The notes below the pieces were generated by a model. It did not search any database. It was not told the origin of the DNA and saw only the letters and a program-made list of their open reading frames with translations. Below, in pieces: positions 45,413-57,417 of a DNA stretch of 64,000 bases. Numbering within the stretch: the first letter of the stretch is position 1; each line of letters begins with the position of its first letter. The position numbers and the translations under genes are program-made. The stretch comes from Semisulcospira habei (lineage: Eukaryota; Mollusca; Gastropoda; Semisulcospiridae), in NCBI GenBank assembly GCA_036245525.1, contig BTPG01000003.1, forward strand, positions 191,314,164-191,378,163, given 5' to 3'.

Positions 45413-45515
45413 AGTACGCAAAGGCCAACGGGGCGAAGTCTGCGGCAGTGGGCCCGCGCACGACTGTGCGCGGGCCCACTGCGACCGACTTTGGCCCGAT
45501 AGCCTTTTGCGTACT
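45413..45515. mobile_element. GC-rich palindrome G, copy 1
   Basis: AGTACGCAAAGGCC...GCAGTGGGCCCGCGCAC pairs with GTGCGCGGGCCCACTGC...GCCTTTTGCGTACT. Others: 47443-47523 and 58461-58554. Confidence 0.85.
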
Positions 45516-45822
45516 TGGACCGTACATCTATATTATACAGATAATTAATAGGCGTATAGGGGTGTAGGGGGCTCTGGATAGAGGTAGTACCTTTGCTGTT
45601 CGGCAGCTGCGTCCTACAGGACGGACGGGCATCACTGGTCCTCATCCATCTCCTTAATCTCTCACGTGCTGGCTCCAAGCGCCACACCCTGGCAAACCAC
45701 CTCAGCTGGTGGGCTAAACCATGTGAGGGGGTGGTGTTCACATTGCACCACTAGGCGGATGAGCTGTTTCTGACAGCCAACGGCTAGAGGACGGAGGAGA
45801 TCAGGTTGGATCCAACGGCCAA

Positions 45823-46167
45823 ATGTGGGGGAGTAAACCCTTCAAATCAGGAGTGGAGCCCCGAAGGCAGACAGCTGCCTGTATTCACGCACTGTTCTGG
45901 CAGCTCCTGCAGCCAAACTGGTGCCAAACGTACTGCTTTGCATTCCTTTGGATACATCAGCGAGGCCGAGAGGGGGATCTTGACGACTGGGCATCCCAGG
46001 ATCTCCATACTCTTCGCCCAGGCTTGCGCACTGGAGAGGTCACTCCAGTGACTGACCCAGCAAGCGCATACTTCATTGTCTTTCGAGACAGGATGCCGAA
46101 CAATAGGCGTATGACCCTCCAGCCCTTGGATCGATATCCTGACATTTTGGCCGGGCTTCTTTTCTAA
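45823..46167 (+). CDS. Unrecognised open frame, 114 codons
   Basis: An open frame starting MWGSKPFKSGVEPRR and ending YPDILAGLLF, with Cys, Trp and Arg content above background. Nearby 45600-45760 also has coding-like composition (LIHLLNLSRAGSKRHTLANH). Both may be remnants of a mobile element. No family, splice sites or start context support a gene. Confidence 0.25.
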   Translation: MWGSKPFKSGVEPRRQTAACIHALFWQLLQPNWCQTYCFAFLWIHQRGREGDLDDWASQDLHTLRPGLRTGEVTPVTDPASAYFIVFRDRMPNNRRMTLQPLDRYPDILAGLLF

Positions 46168-46189
46168 AGAACAAATCAACGCTCAGGAG

Positions 46190-46276
46190 ACGGATCGACC
46201 ATAACAGTTCAAGGGTGGTGCCAGAACAGCTTGGCGCCTAGAGGCACCAAGCTATTCTGGCACTAACCTTGAACTA
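46190..46276. mobile_element. Hairpin core, isolated copy
   Basis: GATCGACCATAACAGTTCAAGGGTGGTGCCAG...CTGGCACTAACCTTGAACT with centre GGCGCCTAGAGGCACC. Confidence 0.8.
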
Positions 46277-46488
46277 TGCAATTTGTAGGGTGTCCAGGGC
46301 TGTACTGGGGTGCACAGGTTGTAGTCCAAGTTCGCTCACCGCTTGTCCGATATTACCGTTAGCTGGCGATGAATTTAGATATTACGGTGAACTTAGCTTT
46401 TTACACGGTCGGAATAAACATGTAAAGAACTTTTTTTTTTCACAAGTCCCGACAATACACTTTCTACATATAGTAAATTGCATCGCTT

Positions 46489-46686
46489 TTAACCCATTAC
46501 ATCCTGAGGCTGATTTTGTAAAATTTGCTTATTGTCCTGTGAAGGCTGCATTGCAGATTAGGAGATAGATGAACTGGTTTAGTTCAAGGGTGGCACCTGA
46601 GGCGCCAAGCGCTATTCTGGCACCACCTTTGAACAATCAGTCAAATTCATTTCAAGCAATGGGTGTATCAGGATTAAAAGGGTTAA
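46489..46686. mobile_element. TTAA-flanked MITE, TIR type 6, copy 2 (inverted)
   Basis: TTAACCCATTACATCCTGAGGC on the left, CCTGATACACC-type on the right (reverse complement), TTAA at both ends. The core is shortened to GTTCAAGGGTGGCACC...GGTGCCACCTTTGAAC-like arms. Confidence 0.87.
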
Positions 46687-47152
46687 TAAACTTAGGCTAT
46701 AACAAATTTGGGTCCCCTTGTTTTTTGTCATACCCGAAGTTTACTGTACGACATTTTAGAGAGGTCTTGACCACACTTCTCCTTTGTACAATGTCACTGT
46801 CTCCGCCTGAAGCAAACTTCGGATATCTACAACGATAGTTCACTCGTTTGTAAGTAGTTTGGAATGGGTACGTGAGCAGACAGGACGTCATTGCGGTAGG
46901 TCAATGCTGCCGCCGGCGTAGGGCCTAAACTGAGGCAAACGACAGCAAGTCCAGTTTTGTGAAAAGGAAGATTTTCATTGTATTACCGTAGTGAAAATCT
47001 AGCTAGAATTTACTGTCTTTTGCCTTCCTAGGACATAGCGCCTGCAGGAAGTATTTTAGCAGCATTACGTGAACCCAAATGTCAGTACGTCATAAATTGA
47101 CTATGACTGTTTCATATCCAAAGGACGTCATCCTGCTATGACGTCAGTCCAC
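46687..47152. other. No gene recognised
   Basis: Nothing supported. Confidence 0.4.
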
Positions 47153-47231
47153 TAACTCATTCGAGACGAACGGCATCCGGATACGCGGCTTAAGCCGCGT
47201 ATCCGGATGCCGTTCGCCTCGAATGAGTTAA
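47153..47231. mobile_element. 79-bp TTAA-type perfect palindrome (GGCATCCGGATACGCGG)
   Basis: AACTCATTCGAGACGAACGG... and its inverse ...CCGTTCGCCTCGAATGAGTT, centre GGCTTAAGCC. TTAA on the right, CTAA on the left. The homologue at 54850-54929 has both TTAA. Confidence 0.9.
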
Positions 47232-47442
47232 CGAATGGCTGTTGGTTCTTGAAGAATAAACTACAGGTCATAGTCTCTGTGCAGGACGTCATGGCGACAC
47301 TGATTCTAAACAAAGGCAGTGGATACCACTTTGCCAAAATAATAGCCATGTTAGTTTCTTGGGAGTCCTCCATCAGCTGACGAGCGGGGAGATAAACATC
47401 AAGCAGGATACTGGTTCCAGTCCTGATAGTGCCTGTCACAGT

Positions 47443-47523
47443 AAGCAAAGGTCCACGGGCCCACAACGGCCGCACTGGGTCTGCGCACGGACACTGCCGT
47501 CGTGGGCCCGAAGACGTTTGGCT
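47443..47523. mobile_element. GC-rich palindrome G, copy 2
   Basis: AAGCAAAGGTCCACGGGCCCAC...GTGGGCCCGAAGACGTTTGGC. The centre is decayed. Confidence 0.75.
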
Positions 47524-47740
47524 ATTGGGGGTTCAGCCCACGACTGACGCAAGACCGTCCATAGTCCACGCTTGACTGAACTTGACTTTTCATCATTCCC
47601 CACTACGTTAAGTTAACCAAGCACTGTCCTTGAACTGAAGCTTGCTAGAGTCGACTACGTAGATTTTATCAACAGGCGCGGGACGCCGATCGTTGTGTCA
47701 TTGCTCACCTCCTAACACGGGTAGTAGAGCACCATAGGAG

Positions 47741-47894
47741 CCTGACGATGGTGCTTTGACTAAATGCAAATCCGCTGTGCCACCGCGTGCGCGCCACCAC
47801 ATCACTAGCCGCTCAATTCAGAATATTCTGAATTGAGCTAGTGATCCCGCGGTAGTGCAGCGGATTTGCATTTAGTCAAAGCACCATCGTCAGG
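47741..47894. mobile_element. 154-bp palindrome (CCTGACGATGGTGC arms)
   Basis: CCTGACGATGGTGCTTTGAC... pairs with ...GTCAAAGCACCATCGTCAGG. The centre is CAGAATATTCTG (47818-47829). The flanks 47680-47740 and 47920-48010 resemble, inverted, 51040-51160, where no palindrome is present. Confidence 0.85.
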
Positions 47895-48089
47895 CCTCTA
47901 TGTAGAGTAGCCTACATATATTTTTACTACAGGTCGTTCGGCATCGGAGCGTAGAACGCTCTTCGCAAATATCTCCGCAAAGAACCACTTTTCTATATCA
48001 ATCTTACAACAAATATCATAGTCAGTGACAGTTGACCTAATATGATTTACTTTTAAGAAACTCGAACGGGCAATGCGTCAGTTTGATCG

Positions 48090-48745
48090 AGATAGAGAGA
48101 GAGAATGACGTCATATTTAGAGTATTATGTCATGTCAGTGTCTGCGTGGTGACGGAGTTGCCTCTTTTACGTCACCGCCACTGTCTGACTTTCCCTAGAA
48201 GTAAAGGTTTTTTAGTGTTTTAATTCTTTTCTGAAAAAGAATTAATTTTTACTAAAGAAGTTAAAAGGATACAAAGCTGACATCCAATGTCTTTCTCCAA
48301 ACTACCTATATGCAAATGTTCAAGTAAATATGACAAAATTTACGGACTCTAATTTGGGTCAACTGACTTCCTATAAACGGTTGTTTATGTCTTCAATGAG
48401 ACATTCAGTTACAATATGCTCGGAGGCTCTCTTAGTCACCCACTTGAGAAAGTATTTCGCCAAGTTTCAAGCTTGTGTGTACAGACATATCGGAGATTCT
48501 CTTGTTTACATAATACGCACACACATACATACATACATACATTTTACATACATACGCCGCTTCGCGCCAAATGTACGTTCAGCAGCGAGGTTAGCGTAAC
48601 TAGACATGACGTAATTTTTATCTTGTTACTTCAATTGTTAGAGGTTTAGCCTGGCTGCCTTTGACATCATGGACATGCTATTAAATTCGCCCCACCGCGA
48701 CCCGTCCTAAAAAGTCCCTTCCATAAATAGAAGGGACTTTTTATT
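48090..48745 (+). mobile_element. R3 body, copy 3 (plus strand)
   Basis: Matches 43585-44599 without S2. Left GA stretch at 48091-48103, then GACGTCATATTTAGAGTATTATG to CCTAAAAAGTCCCTTC. Joined head to head with an inverted R3 at 48709-48742 (AAAAAGTCCCTTC ... GAAGGGACTTTTT). Confidence 0.8.
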
Positions 48746-48959
48746 TTTAAAAAACTTGACATCTGGAGAAAGTCAGACAGTGCCGGTGACGTAAAAGAAG
48801 CAATTCCGTCGTCATGCAGACATACTCTAAATATGACGTAATTCTCTCTCTCTCTCTCTCTCGAATTTAATTTTTTTTTTCCCTTTCATTGATTCACCTA
48901 TTGTGTTTGTTTTTTCCGTAGTTTTTCTTCTTCTTATTATTATTATTGTTATTATTTGC

Positions 48960-49059
48960 ATGCTATGTTTATTTTCCTGTTATGTTGTTTGTTTACAGGA
49001 CAGCTTGTAAGACAGGCATTGAGTTGCCTAATAGCTTTATCCTGAATAAATAAAGATTC

Positions 49060-49063
<4 letters not shown>
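48960..49063 (+). mobile_element. 3' end fragment of a retroelement
   Basis: GGACAGCTTGTAAGACAGGCATTGAG...ATCCTGAATAAATAAAGATTCATCATC, homologous to 540-613, running directly into (CT)n. Confidence 0.5.
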
Positions 49064-49136
<73 letters not shown>

Positions 49137-49160
49137 CGCTCGCTCGCTCGCTCTCTCTCA
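49064..49160 (+). repeat. (CT)n microsatellite with (CTCG)n
   Basis: ~70 bp CT, then CTCGCTCG repeats at 49132-49150 and CT again. Confidence 0.95.
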
Positions 49161-49684
49161 CACATATGCGCGCATCTCCAAGGCATAGAACATCTATGCC
49201 TCTTGAGGATGTTTGGAGCGCGCGCATGCACGCACGCACACACATCAACGCGCTTTCAGAAGAGCATGCAGATGTACTTAGTATAGTATGTAGCTAGGTA
49301 AATACAACCTGATTTCACACAAATTATAGCAAGACTGAAATTGTACCGTTAAATTCTAGTTTTGTCGCCATTTTCGCAAGTCTTGAAGCGAAAGCCGCGA
49401 AACGCATATCTGGTTAAATATAAAATTACGTAAAAACAAAAAAATAGGTCATGACAAATGACGTTTAACAAACCAATGACGCGTATGCACAGCGCGCGCC
49501 CCTTATAGAGTTCACTATGACGCATCTGCGCGGCTTTTTCAAAAGGAGATATTTCAACATCAGAATCAAGTCAAAGACAAAAGGGAGAGACCATTGACAG
49601 CGAAGACAGCTCTCATATAGAAGGGACTTTGTGGGTTATGGTTCATCCCATCTTGTTTTCGATGTTTTGATTAAGATTTGTTTT

Positions 49685-49830
49685 GACTGGCGAGAAAATG
49701 TCCGTTTCACAAAAACCGGTTGATCCACACTGGAGTCCGTAATTTTTCTTGTTTTTATTATATATTTTGCATATAACTAGATAAAAGGTAGATATTAAAT
49801 GAGTTCGTTAACCAGCATTGTACCTCTAGA
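49685..49830 (-). mobile_element. Diverged R3 body piece
   Basis: The reverse complement shows GGTTAACGAACTCATTTAAT, AGTTATATGCAAAA and AAAAATTACGGACTCCAGTG, matching 43768-43855 in order. Confidence 0.55.
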
Positions 49831-49835
49831 AATTT

Positions 49836-51949
<2,114 letters not shown>

Positions 51950-52075
51950 TAAGAAGTAGGTCCAAGCTGCACGTTTTTCGACGAAAACAGTGGACTAAAA
52001 GCCCGGTCGCCTGTTTGACCGGGCTTTTTATCCACTGTTTTCGTCGAAAAACGTGCAGATTTGACCTACTTCTGA
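51950..52075. mobile_element. ~125-bp palindrome (GCACGTTTTTCGACGAAAAC arms)
   Basis: AAGAAGTAGGTCCAAGCTGCACG... and ...CGTGCAGATTTGACCTACTTCT, centre AAAGCCCGGTCGCCTGTTTGACCGGGCTTT. A diverged relative (GTCCACTGGTTTCGTCG, TCTACTTCGATTTCC) is at 54645-54705. Confidence 0.85.
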
Positions 52076-52495
52076 GTTTCCAACGTTTATTGCCATAAAG
52101 TTCGAGGAGCCTCCACGTGTGACAACCAAATCTTTTCCGCGAAGTACATGGACACATCACGGAGATTCCTCGCGTTTGGAACAAGTGTGACTGCGTGCAC
52201 ACGGGGGATTACGAAAACATATACAGGCCTACAAAATGCAACACGTTATTTAAAAAATAATAATAATAATAAATAAAATTTTAAAAATTTAAAAATTGTT
52301 AGTAGGCAATTTCGCATTCGTTGTCAGTAATGTTGTTGCTGTTCATAACGATGCTGCTGTTATGGCGGTAATGATAAAGTTAACAAATCATCTTCTTCTT
52401 TTGCATTTTTTTTTTTTTTGCCTCACATTATATGTGTTTATCTGTCGATAATGGACGTATGCGTGTTGATTCAGCTGTAGTTATTGATGCACTGC
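52076..52495. other. No gene recognised
   Basis: AT-rich with (AATAAT)-like and poly-T runs. Confidence 0.4.
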
Positions 52496-52709
52496 TTAAC
52501 CCATTCAGTCCTGACGCACTACAGCAGGAGATGGGTCGACTATGATAATTCAAGGGTAGTGCCAGATTAGCTTGGCGCCTGTCGGCGCCAAGCTTCTCTG
52601 GCACTACCCTTGAATTATCATGGTCGATCCATCTCCTGCAACAGGTACACAGTCGTTGCATGACGCCTCCAAAATTTGGGAAATACGGCCGTCGTCCTGA
52701 ATGAGTTAA
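52496..52709. mobile_element. TTAA-flanked MITE, 214 bp (TIR type 3), best copy
   Basis: TTAACCCATTCAGTCCTGACGC on the left and CGTCCTGAATGAGTTAA on the right. Long arms: GAGATGGGTCGACTATGATAATTCAAGGG against CCCTTGAATTATCATGGTCGATCCATCTC. The centre is GGCGCCTGTCGGCGCC. Confidence 0.92.
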
Positions 52710-52731
52710 ACAGTCTGTAAAACCACAGGTC

Positions 52732-52751
52732 CAAAATCCAGACCAAAAAGG
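52732..52751. mobile_element. Orphan tail of the fold-back element
   Basis: AATCCAGACCAAAAAGGTGA is the inverse of the one-sided tail terminus of FB copies 1 and 2, without any palindrome. It abuts the 5' break of LINE A copy 3. Confidence 0.55.
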
Positions 52752-52767
52752 TGATGCTACTCTCGAC

Positions 52768-53562
52768 ATGTCGTCAGCGAATATCTCCACAATCAATTCC
52801 TCACTTCAACAGGGCTTAACTGATGTTTCAAAATGGTGTCACACTAACTATATGGTACCAAATCCGTCTAAAACAGAATGCATGCTAATAACTACACGAC
52901 AAAAGCAGCAGCTACATCCACCCCCTCTTAGCCTTTCTCTCAACTCTGAGCCGATTAGACAAGTTAGAGAGCAACGCTTGTTAGGCGTCATTATTGACGA
53001 TCAACTCACATGGCACGCTCATGTCAGCAGCGTATGTCGAACAGTGTCCAGGAATTTATATCTTCTTTCAAAACTGCGTTATTTTACAGATACACCGACA
53101 AGGAAAATATTTTATAACGCACATATTCAATCCCATATAGATTATGCTTCTACAGTTTGGGATGGATGTAGTGATGCGTGCATAAAAAGACTTAATGCTC
53201 TTCATTGTAGAGCAGCCAAATTAATCCACCCGGATAGTAAAGAAAGCACCGACGACCGACTCAAAGCCCTCGACATGCTGCCTCTGCGTAAGTTACTTAT
53301 GTACAATAAAGGCGTACTTATGTTTAAAATCTACCACTCTAAAACGCCTAGTTATCTAACAGATCTATTTAGCCCTGCTCATACGCCTTATAAAACGACG
53401 AGGAACAATCTATCCATACCAAGGCCGCGCCTCGATATATTCAAAACTAGTTTGTCTTACTCAGGAGCCAAACTATGGAATCTGTTGCCTATCGACATTA
53501 CTGGGGCTCCTTAGTCTTTGTCCACATTCAGAGCCCGCTTATTTCGGCACCTGAAAGAAAAT
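52768..53562 (+). pseudogene. LINE A RT thumb and C-terminal region, one stop
   Basis: Continuous from MSSANISTINSSLQQG through NPSKTECMLITTRQKQ, LLGVIIDDQLTWHAH, HIDYASTVWDG, ALHCRAAKLIHP, PRPRLDIFKTSLSYSG and DITGAP. A TAG (53512) interrupts it. The frame continues SLSTFRARLFRHLKEN to TAA at ~53560. It is the least damaged LINE A C-terminal region in the window. Confidence 0.88.
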
Positions 53563-53675
53563 TAAGCCCATAGTTGTGTACTTGTGTCGGCGTTTTTCCA
53601 GCGCAGTGATTTGTATTGTCGAGTTTGCAGTTGCTGTTCAAACTAAGTTTTTAACATTCATGTTTAATCAGGCCG

Positions 53676-53676
<1 letters not shown>

Positions 53677-53744
<68 letters not shown>
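53677..53744 (+). repeat. (TG)n microsatellite
   Basis: ~34 TG units in the LINE A 3' UTR. Confidence 0.97.
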
Positions 53745-53746
<2 letters not shown>

Positions 53747-53924
53747 TGAGCTAACTTCTTTTTTTATGCTCACGTTTTGCCTTTCCAGTTTTATTAGTTT
53801 TAGTAACGCGCGTGAGATTGATGTATGAGTGCGTGTGCAAGGACATGATTGAAAAAAGGTCTGTGTACCTAATCATTTATCCTTGAGAAATAAAGTTTCG
53901 TTTCATTTCATTTCATTTCATTTC

Positions 53925-53928
<4 letters not shown>

Positions 53929-54016
<88 letters not shown>
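53929..54016 (+). repeat. (CT)n microsatellite at the LINE A 3' end
   Basis: Begins exactly after the TTTCATTTCA tail of LINE A copy 3. Confidence 0.97.
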
Positions 54017-54020
<4 letters not shown>

Positions 54021-54289
54021 ACAGACAGAAGTTTGCACTTACTGTTTGGAGGGCGCCAAGCTGCGATGATCAGACAGAGAAAGCAAAAGCATATTAAATA
54101 GCAGCAGGATGCTAAATGTAAGCCGCAAGTCAGTAACATGCAATCAAGGATACGATGTCACTGTTCGATACCCCAATGTAGCTCAGTTCTTTGTCATTAT
54201 GTATGTACCTGTGTGTGTGTGCGTGTGTATTGCAGAATCCGTTGTTTCTCTGGTTTTATGCCGCCCCCCCCCCCCCCTTCCACTCCCAC

Positions 54290-54366
54290 TTTTCATTTGT
54301 AAAGCGCTTAGAGCTTATTTAAGGATAAGCGCTATATAAGTAGCCATTATTATTATTATTATTATG

Positions 54367-54420
<54 letters not shown>

Positions 54421-54426
54421 TATTAC
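54290..54426 (+). mobile_element. LINE 3' end with (ATT)n tail
   Basis: AAAGCGCTTAGAGCTTATTT...AAGCGCTATATAAGTAGCC followed by ~80 bp of ATT repeats. The same kind of end (ATAAGCACATTATAAATACC + ATT) closes LINE G at 56100, which is typical of CR1/L2-type 3' ends in invertebrates. Confidence 0.7.
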
Positions 54427-54449
54427 TAAGAAGGAAAGATGCCTTGCCG

Positions 54450-54770
54450 AATATGTTGTATGGCTGTCAGATTCGGCAAGGTATATTTATATATGCTGTT
54501 GCGTATGGTTGTCAGAAGCTTTCGACCCAGGGCCGAAATCTCGTGCCAGCCATACAACAGATTCTGCATGGTGTGTGGTTGTTGTATGGCTGTCAGAAAA
54601 TAGACGTTGTTCGGAAATCAGATATCGTATATTTGTCTGGTCTTGTTTGTCCACTGGTTTCGTCGAAATACGTACAATTTTTATCTACTTCGATTTCCGG
54701 AAATCGTCTGCTTCGACCTGGGTCGAAAGCTGGTGACAGCCATACAACAGATTCTGCAACGTATCTCATC
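54450..54770. repeat. Inverted repeat cluster (GTATGGCTGTCAGA)
   Basis: GTTGTATGGCTGTCAGA at 54453 and 54582, and its inverse CAGCCATACAACAGATTCTGCA at 54547 and 54737. TTCGACCCAGGGCCGAAA / TTCGACCTGGGTCGAAAGC also recur. Probably two decayed palindromic elements. Confidence 0.6.
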
Positions 54771-54849
54771 TAATATCCGGTGGAAGAATCAGGAAGCAGT
54801 ATTCACGCCTCTAATTATACAAAGCATTTTCTCTTCAGTCTTTTTTCTT

Positions 54850-54929
54850 TTAACTCATTCTAGACGAAAGGCATCCGTATACGCGGCTTAAGCCGCGCAT
54901 CCGAATGCCGTTCGTCTCGAGTGAGTTAA
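54850..54929. mobile_element. 80-bp TTAA-flanked palindrome
   Basis: TTAACTCATTCTAGACGAAAGGC...GCCGTTCGTCTCGAGTGAGTTAA, TTAA at both ends, centre GGCTTAAGCC. Homologue of 47153-47231. Confidence 0.92.
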
Positions 54930-54939
54930 ACTGAAGCTT

Positions 54940-55920
54940 GTTAAAGGAGGCTGTTGCCATGCCAGTAATTCGGAGCGGAGTTCCACAGGGGTCCGTCCTG
55001 GGCCCGGTCCTTTTCACACTCTATACCTCTCCCCTGTCCAACATCATCCAGTCTCACCACATAAACCACCACCTCTACGCTGACGACTCACAACTACTAG
55101 ACAAAGACAAACTCGACAACACTCAGTCACTACTGACTCGCACGGCTGACTGCTACGAAGACGTGAAAAACTGGATGACAGCAAACAAACTTAAACTGAA
55201 TGACGACAAAACGGAAGCCATGCTGGTAGGCACTCGCCAGAAACTTTCCCAGCTCCCTCCCTCTCTCCACCTTCAACTCGACAGCACCCCCATCTCCCTC
55301 TCTGACTCGGCCAAAAACCTCGGCGTTATCCTCGATTCCGGCCTCACTTTCCATGACCAGCTTCGTCTCCGCCACGGCCCAGGCATGCTACCTCTACCTC
55401 CGCCGCATCAGTCAGATCAGAAAATACCTCACTACCGAAGCTGCCACCAAACTTGCTGTCTCTCTCATCCTATCTCGCATCGACTACTGCAACTCTCTCC
55501 TTTCCGGCCTCCCTCACTCCACCACTTTCACTCTCCAGCGCGTCCAGAACAATGCTGCCCGCCTCGTCCTCAGAAAGAAAAAATCAGTCCGACCACATCA
55601 CTCCCCTGCTCAAACTCCTTCACTGGCTTCCCATCCCCCAACGCATCCAATACAAGATTATGTCTCTCTGCTACAAATCCCTGAACAACTGTGCTCTTGC
55701 CTATCTCAAACTTACTTCACCCCTACACTCCTTCCCGCTCCCTCCGCCCTGCCTCCGCCCCTCTCCGCCTCCACATCCCCCGCACCAAACTCAGCACTTT
55801 CAGCCCCCGCTCCTTCTCAGTCCATCCACCTGGAACACTCTCCCACTCTCTCTCCATCAGAAACACTCTCTCTCCTCCTTCCAGTCCGCCCTCAAAACTC
55901 ACCTCTTTCAACAGTTCTAG
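54940..55920 (+). pseudogene. LINE G reverse transcriptase C-terminal half, frameshifted
   Basis: [29 protein letters not shown] (the catalytic YADD), [18 protein letters not shown] and [12 protein letters not shown] up to ~55360. A shift near 55365 gives [32 protein letters not shown] and [11 protein letters not shown] to ~55580. A second shift gives [18 protein letters not shown], then a Pro/Ser-rich stretch and KTHLFQQF followed by TAG at ~55918. Two frameshifts and a missing N-terminal half make it dead. Confidence 0.9.
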
Positions 55921-56105
55921 CACTATACCACCACACTCCCCACCCCAAGCTGACTGTCGTAATGTATTTCACTATTTGTGGTACGTGAGTCATTGTCTAA
56001 AGCGTGTGCATGCGTGCGTGAGTTGTGAGTGCGCGCTTAGAGTTATAATTATTATAAGATAAGCACATTATAAATACCGTAATTATTATTATTATTATTA
56101 ACAAT
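54940..56105 (+). mobile_element. LINE family G (CR1/L2-type), 3' half
   Basis: 5' break just before the [13 protein letters not shown] motif. 3' UTR to ~56105 ending in ATT repeats. Confidence 0.88.
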
Positions 56106-56617
56106 TTTCAGTTATCTTCAGTTATGGCTTTGAACAAAAAATGGCAAATTTATTATAATATAGATAGGGGAATACCATATTCTCAATTCAATTCAGTTTA
56201 TCCTTTAAAGGGAAACTGCAATTCAGTGGACTGGGGAACGACATGTGAATGCATATTCTCTCACACAAAAAGCAAACACAAAAGATGTAATAGTTTGAGA
56301 GATTCGCCTGTACGCTGGCGGCCCTATTTTGCTGCCGGAGCAAAGTGAACAACGCCATAATGCTCAGGGACAGAGATCCTCATGAGCCCACACAGAAACT
56401 TGGGCCCATGAGGTTATATGAACAAAAGGGGGCAGAGAAATGTTTTGTCACGATATGTATCAATCTACAGTATTCAATTCTTCTAGTCAATCAAGAAATA
56501 CGTGTCTAGGGATTGGCAGGCATATGGTTACAGGATGCTTTTTTTTTTCAACATCAGCCGAGAGAGCAGGTTATTGCACACACAAAAAACGAACAATGAG
56601 TGGCAACATAAGTAGCG
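56106..56617. other. No gene; decayed CATGAGCCC hairpin
   Basis: 56360-56415 has AGAGATCCTCATGAGCCCAC...GGGCCCATGAGG. The remainder shows nothing supported. Confidence 0.45.
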
Positions 56618-56734
56618 TTAACACATTCAAGGCACCCCGTATCTACAGCTGCGGTAGCGTCGCAAAGCGTTGCCGCCAGCAACGCTACACGATGCTTTCG
56701 CAGCTATTGATGCGGGGCGCCTTGACTGAGTTAA
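56618..56734. mobile_element. 117-bp TTAA-flanked palindrome (GGTAGCG core)
   Basis: TTAACACATTCAAGGCACCCCG on the left and CGGGGCGCCTTGACTGAGTTAA on the right. Inside, CAGCTGCGGTAGCG... against ...CGCTAC...TTCGCAGCT. Confidence 0.88.
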
Positions 56735-56807
56735 TGGCTACTGACTGTGCGTGCTTGCTTTTTGTTCGCGCCGTGTTGTCGGGTGACGCTGATTTTCTTC
56801 TTTTTTT

Positions 56808-56911
56808 TTCACTCATTCAGCCCGACAGGCGCCAAGCTAATCTGGCACTACCCTTTAATTATCATGGTCGACCCATCTCCTGCTGCAGTGTGTCAGGGCT
56901 AAATTGGTTAA
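56808..56911. mobile_element. Half of a TIR type 3 element
   Basis: CACTCATTCAGCCC, then directly GGCGCCAAGCTAATCTGGCACTACCC...ATTATCATGGTCGACCCATCTC and AATTGGTTAA. The left arm of the hairpin is deleted. Confidence 0.8.
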
Positions 56912-56952
56912 TCTGTGCTGTTCGTACGACTTTGGATCTCACCGTCCGTGAA

Positions 56953-57061
56953 CTATACTGAGTAGCAAAAGAAATGCGGCATTAATTTTTTGAACCATCG
57001 GAAACACTTTCGTGCTTCCGATAGTTTCGAAAAAGTCGCGTTTCTTTTGCTCGTCAGTATA
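56953..57061. mobile_element. Tc1/mariner-like palindromic MITE (TA target)
   Basis: TATACTGAGTAGCAAAAGAAATGCG...CGCGTTTCTTTTGCTCGTCAGTATA, arms meeting around CCATCGGAA...TTCCGATAG. TA at both outer edges. The terminus also occurs at 42973 on R3 copy 2. Confidence 0.8.
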
Positions 57062-57096
57062 TTGTGTAGGCTTCACAATTACAGACTGACACACAA

Positions 57097-57417
57097 TTAA
57101 TCCTTTGGCTATCGGTAGCGGTAATTAAGTGATTCATACAGCAGAGCTTAGTAAGAGGGGTGGGAGAGGGGGGGGGGGGTGGAAGAGAGAGATCTATTGT
57201 TTTCCGACGCCGCTCCCCCCCCCCCCTCCCCCCTCCCCCGCCACCACCCCTCCTCCCAAACCGAAAATACTTTAACTAATATGCTATATGAAAGTCCCAT
57301 TTTGTGTTTGAGCCCACCACCCACCCACCCCTCCCTCGATCCCTCCTTTAGAATGTTTAATAATGACCCGTACAGGAATCACTTCTACAGAAAGAGCTAC
57401 CAACAGCCAAAGGGTTA
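57097..57417. mobile_element. GATTCC-family palindrome split by a G/C-rich insertion
   Basis: TTAATCCTTTGGCTATCGGTAGCGG...GTGATTCATAC on the left; ACAGGAATCACTTCTAC...GCTACCAACAGCCAAAGGGTTAA on the right. The arms are separated by ~235 bp of poly-G/poly-C and ACCC repeats. Confidence 0.8.

Larger units (their letters stand above)
48746..49680 (-). mobile_element. R3 repeat, inverted copy (with CT tracts)
   Basis: On the minus strand: the arm (49680-49230, AAGTCCCTTCTATATGAGAG...), a CATGAGCCC-type hairpin (49170-49230), GA tracts (49160-49064 and 48860-48841), then the body start to ~48750. A retroelement 3' end (48960-49063) is embedded between the two GA/CT tracts. Confidence 0.7.
52752..53928 (+). 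mobile_element. LINE family A, copy 3 (5'-truncated)
   Basis: Starts at the catalytic-motif region (DATLD after a lost FAD). The 3' UTR includes (TG)n and ends CCTTGAGAAATAAAGTTTCG with TTTCATTTCA repeats, then CT. Confidence 0.9.
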
